DNA of 64,000 bases from Nigerium sp. (lineage in GTDB: Bacteria; Actinomycetota; Actinomycetes; Propionibacteriales; Propionibacteriaceae): positions 186,001 to 250,000 of the forward strand of contig JADJTH010000012.1 of the NCBI GenBank assembly GCA_016711325.1, given 5' to 3'. The notes under the pieces are model-generated. The model had not been told where the DNA came from. It did not search any database and saw only the letters and a list, made by a program, of their open reading frames with translations. The translations under genes and the position numbers were made by a program. Of this stretch, positions 47,201 to 55,701 are shown piece by piece. Numbering within the stretch: the first letter of the stretch is position 1; each line of letters opens with the position of its first letter.

Positions 47201-47425
47201 TCAACCGAGCGAACCGCTCCACCATGCCCTCGAGATTCCCGATCCTCTTCGAACGGGCCGCGCTGCCACCACGGCCTTGCCATGTCGGGCGTCCAACGTA
47301 CCTCCAGGCAAGGGATGCGGTGGCAGCAGGGTTCGAACCGGTGCAGCCGCCGCCGGAGCGATGAACGCGACACCCTGCGTGACCAGGGTCGCGAGGGCCA
47401 GCAGATGGATCATGAGCGTTCTCAT
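47201..47425 (-). CDS. Possible small secreted protein
   Basis: 74 residues from ATG 47425 after GGAG. The start (MRTLMIHLLALATLVTQGVA) reads as a signal peptide followed by FIAPAAAAPV, an AxA cleavage site, then a Pro/Arg-rich part. No family is recognised. It is low in coding evidence but would fill most of the otherwise empty 47119-47549 stretch. The remainder of that stretch holds nothing I can support. Confidence 0.35.
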   Translation of the reverse strand: MRTLMIHLLALATLVTQGVAFIAPAAAAPVRTLLPPHPLPGGTLDARHGKAVVAARPVRRGSGISRAWWSGSLG

Positions 47426-47549
47426 TACTCCGTCGTATGGGGCTTGTCGCGTCAAGCCCACCCCATCCTCCCCCTAGCCTCACCCGGTTCCGTCGTGGCC
47501 GAGTTCGTTCGCTGCTCATCTCGTGTGGGGTCGGCAAGGACCAGCGTCG

Positions 47550-48203
47550 CTACACCTCACCCTCGCGGAGCGAGAGGACCGGAACCTCGACCACCTCGGT
47601 GCCCAGCGACACCAGGTCGACCTCGGCCTGGACGACCTCGCGCACCAGCCCGACCACGGCCGCCACGTCCGGCACCGCCAGCGTGAGCACCACCGTCGCC
47701 GCCCACGAGGCCTCCACCACGTCCACGCCGCGCGCCATCAGCGCGCCGTGCACACGGCCCGCCTCGGACGCCGAAACCTCCAACCCCACCAACTGCCGCA
47801 CCTCGGGGCGCACCAGCGGCACGCCGACCAGGGCCGACGACACGGCGTCCGAATAGGCGCGCACCAACCCGCCGGTGCCGAGCAGCACCCCGCCGAAATA
47901 CCGCGTGACCACGGCGACCGCGTTCGACACGCCCGCGCCGCGCAGCACCTCCAGCATCGGCATGCCGGCCGTACCCGCGGGCTCGCCGTCGTCCGAGCTG
48001 CGCTCGACCGGCTGCGCGCCGGGCACCTCGACGACGAACGCCAGGCAATGGTGGCGAGCGTCGGGATAGGTACCGCGCACCTCGGCGACCACGGCGCGGG
48101 CGGCGTCCTCGTCGTCGACGCGGGCCAGCCGGGTGAGGAAGCGCGAGCGCCGCACCTCGGTGGCGGTGTCGCCCGAGAACCCGCGCGGCAGCCACAGCGT
48201 CAT
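47550..48203 (-). CDS. YigZ/IMPACT-family protein
   Basis: 217 residues from ATG 48203. UPF0029 signature: ARHHCLAFVVEVPG, SSDDGEPAGTAGMPMLEVLR, AVAVVTRYFGGVLLGTGGLV. The cellular function of YigZ is unsettled; links to translation and peptidase control have been suggested. It is divergent from cobT. Confidence 0.85.
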   Translation of the reverse strand: MTLWLPRGFSGDTATEVRRSRFLTRLARVDDEDAARAVVAEVRGTYPDARHHCLAFVVEVPGAQPVERSSDDGEPAGTAGMPMLEVLRGAGVSNAVAVVTRYFGGVLLGTGGLVRAYSDAVSSALVGVPLVRPEVRQLVGLEVSASEAGRVHGALMARGVDVVEASWAATVVLTLAVPDVAAVVGLVREVVQAEVDLVSLGTEVVEVPVLSLREGEV

Positions 48204-48261
48204 GGCCACGATCCTGCCATGCGCGCCCGCACCCACCCCTTGCGATGGGACAATCGAGCAC

Positions 48262-49296
48262 GTGACCATCACCCAGACCCCCGTCATCGCTCCCCCGGAC
48301 TCCACCGTCTACGCCGCCGCGCGCGCCCGCTCCGACGCCCAGGCCAAGCCCGTCGGCTCACTCGGACGCCTCGAAGAGCTCGCCGCCTGGATCGCCGCCT
48401 GCCAAGGCGAGTGTCCGCCGCGCGCGCTCGACGACGCGCGCGTCGTCGTGTTCGCGGGCGACCACGGGGTGGCCGCGTCCGGCGTGTCCGCCTACCCCGT
48501 CGAGGTGACTCCGATGATGACGCACGGCATCCTGAACGGCCATGCGGGCGTCTGCGCCCTGGCCCGCTCGGTGGGCGTGTCGGTCAGCATCTACGACCTG
48601 GGCGTCACCGCGATCGAGGGCGTGCCCGACGAGGTGCGCCGCTTCCACATCGGCCCCGCCCGCCCGCTCGACACCGAGGACGCCCTCACCCCCGAGCAAC
48701 GGGACGCCGCCCTCGCCGCCGGCGACACCCTCGCCGCCGAGGCCATCGCCGCCGGCGCCCAGATCCTGGCCACCGGCGACCTCGGCATCGGCAACACCAC
48801 ACCGTCCGCCGCCCTCGTCGCGGCCACCCTCGGGCTGCGCGGCGCCGACGTGAGCGGGCACGGCTCGGGCATCGACGACGCCGGCCTGCGTCGCAAAATC
48901 ACCGTCATCGACCGCGCGCTCGACCGGATCGGCGACCGCGCCGACGACCCGCACCAGCGCCTCGCAGCCCTCGGCTCGGCCGACATCGCGGCCGCCGTCG
49001 GCTTCATGGCCGGCGCGGCGCGCCGCGGCGTCCCGATCGTCGTCGACGGCCTGATCGCCAGCGCCGAGGCGCTGCTCGCCGACGCCCTCTACCCCGGCAC
49101 GCGCGCGTGGCTCGTCGCCGGGCACGTCTCGACCGAGCCCGGCTGTGCCCTCGCGCAGGCCCACCTCGGGCTGGAGCCGATCATCGACCTCCGGATGCGG
49201 CTCGGCGAGGGCACCGGCGCGGTGATGGGGATCGGCGTCCTCAAGGCGGCCGTCACGGCACTGCGCGACATGCCCCTGCTCGCCGACCTGATGTGA
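48262..49296 (+). CDS. cobT: Nicotinate-nucleotide-DMB phosphoribosyltransferase
   Basis: 344 residues from GTG 48262. It makes alpha-ribazole phosphate for the lower ligand of cobalamin. Family features: KPVGSLGRLEELAAW, VFAGDHGVAASGVS, GDLGIGNTTPSAA, and the catalytic Glu loop LGEGTGAVMGIG near the end. It overlaps cobS by 4 bp (GTGA type), so the nucleotide-loop steps are coupled. Confidence 0.95.
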   Translation: MTITQTPVIAPPDSTVYAAARARSDAQAKPVGSLGRLEELAAWIAACQGECPPRALDDARVVVFAGDHGVAASGVSAYPVEVTPMMTHGILNGHAGVCALARSVGVSVSIYDLGVTAIEGVPDEVRRFHIGPARPLDTEDALTPEQRDAALAAGDTLAAEAIAAGAQILATGDLGIGNTTPSAALVAATLGLRGADVSGHGSGIDDAGLRRKITVIDRALDRIGDRADDPHQRLAALGSADIAAAVGFMAGAARRGVPIVVDGLIASAEALLADALYPGTRAWLVAGHVSTEPGCALAQAHLGLEPIIDLRMRLGEGTGAVMGIGVLKAAVTALRDMPLLADLM

Positions 49297-50111
49297 GCCC
49301 GCACGAGCGCCGGGCGCCCGCCTGGCTCGACGGCGTCCGGCTCGCCTGGGGAACGCTGACGGCGATCCCCGGGCCGCCGCCCTCGAGCGTCGACGGCCGC
49401 GTCGCGCGCGCCGCCATGCTCGGCGCATGGCTGGTCGTGCTGCCGTTGACGCTGTTCGTCGCCGGGATCGGCGGTGCGCTCACGGCGCTCGGCGTCCCGA
49501 GCCTGGCCGCCGGCCTGCTCACGGTCGGCCTGCTGCAGCTGCTCACCAACGGCATCCACGCCGACGGGCTCGCCGACACCCTCGACGGCCTCGGTTCCGG
49601 ACGCCGCCCCGAGCGGTCGCTCGAGATCATGCGCCGCGGCGACATCGGTCCTCTCGGCGCGACCGGGCTCGTCGTGGTGCTCGGCGCCCAGGCCGTGCTG
49701 CTCGGCGAGCTCCTGCTGCTGCCGCTCGGCTGGCTGCTCGCCGGCCTCGCCCTCGGCACCGGACGCCTCGCGACGGCGTTCGGGTGCGCGCGCGGTGTCC
49801 CGGCGGCGCGCGCGGACGGCCTCGGTCAGGCGATGGCCGGGTCCGTGCCGCGCTGGGCGGGCGCGCTCTCCTGGCTGTCGGCCCTCGGCGCCGGCGTCGG
49901 GCTCACCCTGCTCCTGGACGCCGCGGGCGGCCCCGAGCCCGTGATGATCGCGTGGTGGGCCTGGCCGGTCGGCATGGTGGTCGGCAGCGCCGGCGTGCTG
50001 TGGGTGCTCCGCACCGCGATCCGCCGGCTCGGCGGCATCACCGGCGACATCCTGGGTGCCCTGGTCGAGTCGATGACACTCGGCGTCCTGCTCGGCCTCG
50101 CGCTGGGCTGA
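49293..50111 (+). CDS. cobS: Adenosylcobinamide-GDP ribazoletransferase
   Basis: 272 residues, membrane protein. It joins adenosylcobinamide-GDP to alpha-ribazole to make cobalamin. Motif HADGLADTLDGLGSGRRPERSLEIMRRGDIG and later helices (LLQLLTNGIHADGLA) are typical. Start GTG 49293 overlaps the cobT stop. CobU, the preceding enzyme in the pathway, is 20 bp beyond on the opposite strand. Confidence 0.93.
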   Translation: MSPHERRAPAWLDGVRLAWGTLTAIPGPPPSSVDGRVARAAMLGAWLVVLPLTLFVAGIGGALTALGVPSLAAGLLTVGLLQLLTNGIHADGLADTLDGLGSGRRPERSLEIMRRGDIGPLGATGLVVVLGAQAVLLGELLLLPLGWLLAGLALGTGRLATAFGCARGVPAARADGLGQAMAGSVPRWAGALSWLSALGAGVGLTLLLDAAGGPEPVMIAWWAWPVGMVVGSAGVLWVLRTAIRRLGGITGDILGALVESMTLGVLLGLALG

Positions 50112-50130
50112 CCCGCCCGCGACAAGGATT

Positions 50131-50664
50131 TCAACCGACGCGCAGCGGACGCCCGGCCACCATGAGGACGACCTCGTCCACCGCGGCCCCGACCGCCTGG
50201 TTGGTGCGGCCGAGCAGGTCGGCGAAGAGGCGTCCGGACGCATGCTCGGAGACGAGCCCCCAGCCGACCTCATTCGACACCAGCACCAGCGGCCCGGGGT
50301 GGGCGGCCACCGCGTCCGCCAGGTCGGACGTGGCGTCGGCCATCACCGCGGCGACGTGGGCATGCGGCGCGTCCCAGCCCACGGCGTCCAGCCGGCGGGT
50401 GAGCCAGGTGCCGAGGCAGTCGACCAGCACCGGGCCGGCGTGCGCGCGCAGCGCTGCGGCCACGTCGACGGTCTCGACGGTCGACCAGGACGCCGGGCGC
50501 GAGAGGCGGTGCGCGGCGACCCGTGCGGCCCACTCGGGGTCGGCGACCGGATCGGCGGGATAGCCGGGCGTGACGTAGGTGACCGCCGCCTGCGCAGCGA
50601 GCGCCTGCTCGGCGTAGCGCGACTTTCCGCAGCGGACGCCCCCGGTGACGAGCATTCGACCCAT
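50131..50664 (-). CDS. cobU: Adenosylcobinamide kinase/guanylyltransferase
   Basis: 177 residues from ATG 50664. It phosphorylates and then guanylylates adenosylcobinamide. P-loop VTGGVRCGKSRYAEQ at the N-terminus, and VLVDCLGTWLTR and LVSNEVGWGLV in the middle, are the CobU/CobP pattern. Converges with cobS. A longer frame upstream is a shadow in the phosphatase region. Confidence 0.93.
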   Translation of the reverse strand: MGRMLVTGGVRCGKSRYAEQALAAQAAVTYVTPGYPADPVADPEWAARVAAHRLSRPASWSTVETVDVAAALRAHAGPVLVDCLGTWLTRRLDAVGWDAPHAHVAAVMADATSDLADAVAAHPGPLVLVSNEVGWGLVSEHASGRLFADLLGRTNQAVGAAVDEVVLMVAGRPLRVG

Positions 50665-50709
50665 GGCGACCCAGGATAGTGTCCCCGCCGGTGGCCTATC
50701 TTTGTTGGC

Positions 50710-51297
50710 GTGCCGCCTCGTCCACATCTCACGTTCGTTCGCCACGGGCAGTGCGTGGCGAACGCGCAGGGACGCGTCGCCGGGCAACTCGACAGTCCGC
50801 TCACCACGCTCGGCTACCGCCAGGCCGAGGCGACCGCGGTGCTGCTGGCGCCGCGCAAAGACCTGACCGCGGTCGTCACGTCCGACCTGCAGCGCGCCCG
50901 GGCCACGGCCCAGATCATCGCCGGCGTGCTCGACCTGCCGCTGCACACCGAGCCGGGTCTGCGCGAGCAGTGCTTCGGCGCGATGGAGGGTCAGCGTTTC
51001 GAGGATCTCGTCGCGAGCGGGCCGACCGCCGGTCACATCAACGAGATTCGATGGGGCAACGGCGAGTCGGTCGCCGACGTGTACGCCCGCCTCGCCGACA
51101 CCTTCGACCGCATCCGCGGCGCGCACCCCGGGCCGGTGGTGCTCGTCACGCACGGCCACGTCATCCAGATCGGCATGGCACTGCTCCAGGGTCGCGGGGC
51201 GCGTGACATCGAGTGGTTCGACCTACCCAACGGCGGCATCGTGAACTGCCCGGTCACCGGCGCCGAACTCACGGCACCGGTCGCCGAGGGCGCGTGA
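50710..51297 (+). CDS. Histidine phosphatase, possible alpha-ribazole phosphatase
   Basis: 195 residues from GTG 50710. Branch-1 motif VRHGQCVANAQGRVAG near the N-terminus, and VLVTHGHVIQIGMAL, mark the phosphoglycerate mutase-like fold. The position beside cobU/cobS and cobT suggests CobC (alpha-ribazole-5'-phosphate phosphatase), but the fold is shared by many phosphatases. Its stop overlaps the next gene by 4 bp. Confidence 0.7.
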   Translation: MPPRPHLTFVRHGQCVANAQGRVAGQLDSPLTTLGYRQAEATAVLLAPRKDLTAVVTSDLQRARATAQIIAGVLDLPLHTEPGLREQCFGAMEGQRFEDLVASGPTAGHINEIRWGNGESVADVYARLADTFDRIRGAHPGPVVLVTHGHVIQIGMALLQGRGARDIEWFDLPNGGIVNCPVTGAELTAPVAEGA

Positions 51298-51761
51298 ACG
51301 GCTCGCCGGTCTACCTCGCGGGCCTCGACCTGCGCGGACGCCGCGTGCTCGTGGCGGGCGCCGGCCGGGTCGCCACCCGCCGCCTTCCCGCACTGATCAG
51401 CGCCGGCGCCGAGATCCAGGTGGTGGCGCCGGCGGCGACGCCCGCGGTGCGGGGCTGGGCGCGGGCAGGCCTTCTCACCTGGTCGCGCCGCCGCGTCGCG
51501 GTGGCGGACACCGACGGCTGCTGGTACGTGCTCGCGCTGACGGACGCACCGGGCGTCAACGCGACCTTGGTCGCCGAGTGCATCCGCGCGCGCGTGTTCT
51601 GCGTGCGCGGCGACGATGGGCGCGAGGGGACGGCCCGCACGCCGGCCACCGGAACGGTCGGCGACCTCACCGTCGGCGTGGTCGGCGACCGCAATCCGGG
51701 GCGTTCACGGTCGGCACGTGACATCGCCGTGGCTGCGGTCGCCCGGGCGGACGGCCCCTGA
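51294..51761 (+). CDS. Precorrin-2 dehydrogenase/ferrochelatase-type N-domain
   Basis: 155 residues from GTG 51294 (overlap with the preceding stop). The Rossmann start VLVAGAGRVATRRLPALISAGAEIQVVAP and RVFCVRGDDG match the CysG/Met8-type NAD-dependent dehydrogenase. The C-terminal helical part is short, so chelatase function may be missing. It would oxidise precorrin-2, on the way to sirohaem or cobalt-factor II. It acts next to cobA. Confidence 0.8.
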   Translation: MNGSPVYLAGLDLRGRRVLVAGAGRVATRRLPALISAGAEIQVVAPAATPAVRGWARAGLLTWSRRRVAVADTDGCWYVLALTDAPGVNATLVAECIRARVFCVRGDDGREGTARTPATGTVGDLTVGVVGDRNPGRSRSARDIAVAAVARADGP

Positions 51762-51869
51762 CGAGGCCGCGCCCCACGACCGAGGAGTACCTCCCGAGGC
51801 GTTCCTGGGCGGCGTCCAGGTGCGTGCCCGGGCGTCGTCCACCCCAGGATTGAGGCGCGACAGGGCACT

Positions 51870-52625
51870 ATGCTGCGCCCCATGCGCGTAGAGCTCACCC
51901 CCGGGACCGTGGCCCTCGTGGCCGGCGGGCCGGGCGACCCCGACCTCCTGACCCTCGCCGCGTGTCGCGCACTCGAGCAGGCCGACGTGGTGCTCTACGA
52001 CTATCTGGCCCCCGATGTCGCGGGTCTCGTGCGCTCCGGCACGGAGCTGATCGCGGTCGGCAAGCGCCCCCGCAGCACCGACGCCACCAGCCAGGACGAC
52101 ATCAACGCCCTGCTCGTCGCTCAGGCCAAGGCCGGACGCCGCGTCGTCCGCCTCAAGGGCGGCGACAACTACGTGTTCGGACGCGGCGGCGAGGAATGGC
52201 TGCACTGCGCCGACGCGGGCGTCCCGGTGATCGTGATCCCGGGGGTGACCTCCGCCACCTCCGCGCCGGCGTTCGCGGGCATCCCGGTCACGCATCGCTC
52301 CTTGTCGCAAGGATTCACGGTGGTGTCGGGCCACGCCGCACCCGGGCACGCCACCAGCACGATCGACTGGCGCGCGCTCGCCCGGTCGGGCACCACGCTC
52401 GTGCTGCTGATGGGCGTGAAGAACCTGGCGGCGATCGCCGCCGAACTCCGCGACGGCGGGCTGTCATCCGACACGCCCGCCGCGATCGTGTCGTCGGCGT
52501 TCGGCGAGACGGCGTCCGTCGTGCGCGGCACCCTCGCGACGATTGCCGATCAGGCCGTGTCCGCCGGCGTCAGGCCGCCCTCGATCGTGGTGATCGGCGC
52601 GGTGGCGGGGCTGGACCTCTCCTGA
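51870..52625 (+). CDS. cobA: Uroporphyrinogen-III C-methyltransferase
   Basis: 251 residues, single-domain SUMT. Motifs: VALVAGGPGDPDLLTLAACRAL, VRLKGGDNYVFGRGGEE, VTSATSAPAFAGIPVTHR, all typical. It methylates uroporphyrinogen III at C2 and C7 to precorrin-2. The enzyme feeds sirohaem and cobalamin. Start ATG 51870; an in-frame ATG four codons later is possible. The 108 bp before it contain no gene. Confidence 0.93.
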   Translation: MLRPMRVELTPGTVALVAGGPGDPDLLTLAACRALEQADVVLYDYLAPDVAGLVRSGTELIAVGKRPRSTDATSQDDINALLVAQAKAGRRVVRLKGGDNYVFGRGGEEWLHCADAGVPVIVIPGVTSATSAPAFAGIPVTHRSLSQGFTVVSGHAAPGHATSTIDWRALARSGTTLVLLMGVKNLAAIAAELRDGGLSSDTPAAIVSSAFGETASVVRGTLATIADQAVSAGVRPPSIVVIGAVAGLDLS

Positions 52626-52948
52626 GGACTTGCTGTCCGGAGGCGAGGCGGTGGGCATGGTGAGCCCGGTCGCCTTGGGTTTCGTTCGTCTGACGACCGG
52701 ACGCCGCGCGCTTGCGTCCCCGCTCCGCGTCGAGCAAGCGACGGGCGTGGTGACGTCCTGGCTCCGCCAATCAGAAGTCCGTTTCCCGCCCGACACCCGG
52801 CGTGGCCGCGTTGAGCGTCCGGCCACCAGCCTGCCCGTCTCGTGACGATCGCGACCGACGATGGGACGCCCTTCTGACGGAGCCCCGAGCTGAGCCATCC
52901 ACGATGGAACTGGACCGCGACGGCCGGCGAGGCTGCGCGGGCCTCAGC
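52626..52948. other. Intergenic stretch, no gene seen
   Basis: About 320 bp between cobA and yaaA. Several short frames exist on both strands, but none has recognisable motifs, good start context or coding-like composition. Two copies of the common GGACGCC heptamer are present. I see no clear terminator or operator. Confidence 0.5.
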
Positions 52949-53752
52949 TCAGCCGACCGGGGCGGGGCGGTCCTCGAAGGAGCGCACGAACACCGGCCGG
53001 TCGGGCGTCGAGGAGGACCGATCGTAGCGGTAGCCCGCCTCATCGAACTCGGTGAGGGCGCGCGGCGTCCGGACGCGCCCGCGGACCATCCAGCCGGCCA
53101 TCATGCCGCGGGCGCGCTTGGCGTAGAACGAGACGATCGAACGCCGGCCGCGCGCGTTGGCGTCCTCGAAACGCGGGGCGATGACGCGCGCCGCCAGCGC
53201 GTCCGGGCGGACGGCGCCGAAGTACTCTTCGGAGGCCAGATTGACCACGACGTCCGCGCCCGGAGATGCGGCGAGATCGACGGCGAGCTGCTCGGCGATC
53301 CGGTCGCCCCACCACTGGTAGAGCGTGGCGCCGCGCTCGGTGCGCAGCCGGGTGCCCATCTCGAGGCGGTAGGGCTGGATGAGATCGAGGGGCCGCAGGA
53401 CGCCATACAGACCCGACAGGATCCGCACGGTCTTCTGCGCCTCGGTGAAGTCGCGGGCGTCGAAGCGCCGGGCGGCGTCCATGCCCTGGTAGACGTCGCC
53501 GGCGAACGCCAGCAGCGCCTGCTTGGCGTTGCGGCGCGTGAACGGCACCGAGAATCCGGCGTAGCGCTGCGCGTTGAGCGCGGCGAGGTCGTCGGAAATG
53601 CCCATCAGCCCCGCGATGTCGGACACCGCGAGCCCACGAAGCACCTCGATCAGCGCGCTCGCCTCGTCGAGCATCCGCGGCTCGGTGCACGTGGCGGTGA
53701 CGGGTGTGGTCTCGAAGTCGAGCGACTTGGCGGGCGACAGCAGCGTGATCAC
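52949..53752 (-). CDS. yaaA: YaaA-family peroxide-stress protein
   Basis: 267 residues from GTG 53752. DUF328/YaaA signature: ITLLSPAKSLDFE at the start, RILSGLYGVLRPLDLIQPYRLEMG in the middle. E. coli YaaA lowers free iron under peroxide stress; the biochemical activity involves DNA binding. It lies divergent from the reductase gene downstream. Confidence 0.88.
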   Translation of the reverse strand: MITLLSPAKSLDFETTPVTATCTEPRMLDEASALIEVLRGLAVSDIAGLMGISDDLAALNAQRYAGFSVPFTRRNAKQALLAFAGDVYQGMDAARRFDARDFTEAQKTVRILSGLYGVLRPLDLIQPYRLEMGTRLRTERGATLYQWWGDRIAEQLAVDLAASPGADVVVNLASEEYFGAVRPDALAARVIAPRFEDANARGRRSIVSFYAKRARGMMAGWMVRGRVRTPRALTEFDEAGYRYDRSSSTPDRPVFVRSFEDRPAPVG

Positions 53753-53826
53753 CTTCGTGAGCCTAGCCGTCGCGATGTGACCGAGGATCCCGGTCCCGAG
53801 ACCACCCGCCCACTAAGGTCGTCGGC

Positions 53827-54852
53827 ATGCGATTCCTCTTCCTGGGCGCCGGCGCCATCGGCACCTACGTCGGTGGTTCACTCGCCACAGCCGGGCACGA
53901 GGTGTCGTTCGTCGAGCAACCCGGCACCGCCGCCGCGATCGCCGAGCAGGGGCTGACGGTCGAGACGGCGTCCACGCGCCATGTCGTGCGCGGGATCGCG
54001 ATGTTCACCGACCCGGCGCCCGCGCTCGACGCCGGACCCTACGACGTGTGCGTCTTCGCGCTGAAGTCGTTCGACACGGCGTCCGTTCTCGACGCCTGGC
54101 TGGCGCTCGGCCGCCCGCTGCCGACGATCCTGTCGGTGCAGAACGGCGTCGACAACGAGGCCGTCATCGCCGCACGGCTCGGCGCCGACCGCGTCATCGC
54201 GGGCACGATCGCCACCGCCATCGCCAAGCCCGGCGTCGGGCACGTGATCGAGGAGACGCACCGCGGCATCGGCATCGCCCTGGGCCATCCGCGCTCCGGC
54301 GACCTGATCGCCGCGCTCAACGACGCCGGCCTCGGCGCCCGCGGCTACGCCGACGCGGCGTCCATGAAGTGGTCGAAGCTGCTCACCAACCTCCAGGGGA
54401 GCGCCACTTCGGCGATCCTCGATCTGCCGGTCGGCGCCGTGTTCGCCGACCCGCGCCTGCACGCCGTCGAGACCGCGGCGATGCGCGAGTGTCTGCGTGT
54501 GATGCGCGCGCTCGGCCATCGTCTCGTCGACCTTCCCGGAACGCCCGTGCGCGCGCTCGCCTTCGCCGTCCAGCGCCTTCCTCTGGCGCTCACGCGACCG
54601 ATCTTCGTCCGGCTCCTCGGCGACAGCCGCGGCGACAAGATGCCCAGCCTGCACATCGATCTCCACTCCGGACGCCGCCGCTCCGAGGTCGGCTACCTGC
54701 ACGGCGCGGTCGTCCGGCACGGGGCCCGCGCGGGCGTGCCGACGCCCGTCAACGCGCTGCTCACCGCCACCTTGGAGGGGCTCACCGCCGGCACCGAGGA
54801 CATCGCGGCGTTCCGGCACAACCCCGACGCCCTCCTCGCGCGCCTGCGCTGA
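53827..54852 (+). CDS. Ketopantoate reductase-family oxidoreductase
   Basis: 341 residues. ApbA/PanE layout: N-terminal NADP fold MRFLFLGAGAIGTYVGGSLA, catalytic Lys context ASMKWSKLLTNLQGSA, and a helical C-terminal domain. True PanE is involved in pantothenate synthesis; many paralogues act on other 2-oxo acids, so the substrate is unproven. Confidence 0.8.
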   Translation: MRFLFLGAGAIGTYVGGSLATAGHEVSFVEQPGTAAAIAEQGLTVETASTRHVVRGIAMFTDPAPALDAGPYDVCVFALKSFDTASVLDAWLALGRPLPTILSVQNGVDNEAVIAARLGADRVIAGTIATAIAKPGVGHVIEETHRGIGIALGHPRSGDLIAALNDAGLGARGYADAASMKWSKLLTNLQGSATSAILDLPVGAVFADPRLHAVETAAMRECLRVMRALGHRLVDLPGTPVRALAFAVQRLPLALTRPIFVRLLGDSRGDKMPSLHIDLHSGRRRSEVGYLHGAVVRHGARAGVPTPVNALLTATLEGLTAGTEDIAAFRHNPDALLARLR

Positions 54853-54891
54853 CCCTCCTGCCCGCACAGGTCACCCCGGTACGCTGCCGTC

Positions 54892-55671
54892 ATGAGCGAG
54901 TTGGAGATACTCGGGCTGCCCCTGCACCCGCTCGTCGTGCACCTCGTCGTCGTGGCGCTGCCGGTGGGTGCGCTCGCGACGATGGCGGCCGTGTTGTCCC
55001 CCGTCGTGAGATCCCGCTACGGGACGCTCGCGCTGGCGACCCTGAGCGTGGGCGCGCTGGCGTCCGTCGCCGCCATGATCACCGGCACCATCCTCGCCGA
55101 GACGGAAACCCGGCCCGAGCAGCACGCGAGTTTCGGCACCTGGACGGTCATCGCCGCGCTGACCACGTCCGCGATCGCATGGGCCTGGTGGGTGCTGGAG
55201 CGCCGCCGCGAACAGACCCCGCCCGGGCACAGCGGGCTGGCGGCGATGGTGTCGGGAGCCGTGGCCGTCACCGGCGCCGTCGCCGTCGTCGGCCTCACCG
55301 TGGCCACCGGGCACAGTGGCGCGCAGGCCACCTGGGGCACCCGGGCCGCCGTGCCGCCGGCGTCCGGCTCCACCGCCACGCCGACCACCGGCGCATCGGC
55401 CGCGTCCGGCTCCGCGGCCACGCCCGACATCGACCGGACCTACTCCCTCGACGAGGTCACGCAGCACGACGACGCGTCCTCGTGCTGGGCCGTCGTCGCG
55501 GGGCAGGTGTACGACCTCACCGGGTGGGTGAACCAGCACCCGGGAGGCCCCGCGCGCATCCTCGCCCTGTGCGGCACGGACGCCTCCCTCCAGTTCGAGG
55601 CCCAGCACAGCGGCCAGGCACGTCCCGAGCGGCAGTTGGCGTCCTTCCGCCTCGGCAGCCTCGCACCGTAG
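54892..55671 (+). CDS. DUF2231-like membrane protein fused to cytochrome b5-type domain
   Basis: 259 residues. Residues ~8-140 contain four helices with the DUF2231 pattern (LPLHPLVVHLVVVALPVGALA). A Thr/Ala/Ser/Pro linker (about 150-180) leads to a cytochrome b5-like haem domain (YSLDEVTQHDDASSCWAVVA, VYDLTGWVNQHPGG with His216, FEAQHSG with His239). Two His ligands are present, so haem binding is plausible. It may be a membrane electron carrier or haem/iron handling protein. The fusion itself is uncommon in my knowledge. Confidence 0.72.
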   Translation: MSELEILGLPLHPLVVHLVVVALPVGALATMAAVLSPVVRSRYGTLALATLSVGALASVAAMITGTILAETETRPEQHASFGTWTVIAALTTSAIAWAWWVLERRREQTPPGHSGLAAMVSGAVAVTGAVAVVGLTVATGHSGAQATWGTRAAVPPASGSTATPTTGASAASGSAATPDIDRTYSLDEVTQHDDASSCWAVVAGQVYDLTGWVNQHPGGPARILALCGTDASLQFEAQHSGQARPERQLASFRLGSLAP

Positions 55672-55701
55672 CGGGAGGCGTTCGCGGCTATCCTGACGGC
55701 C

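Noticed and set aside
47330..47339. GGTTCGAACC resembling a tRNA T-loop
   Set aside because: Neither strand gives a five-bp T-stem or an anticodon arm around it.
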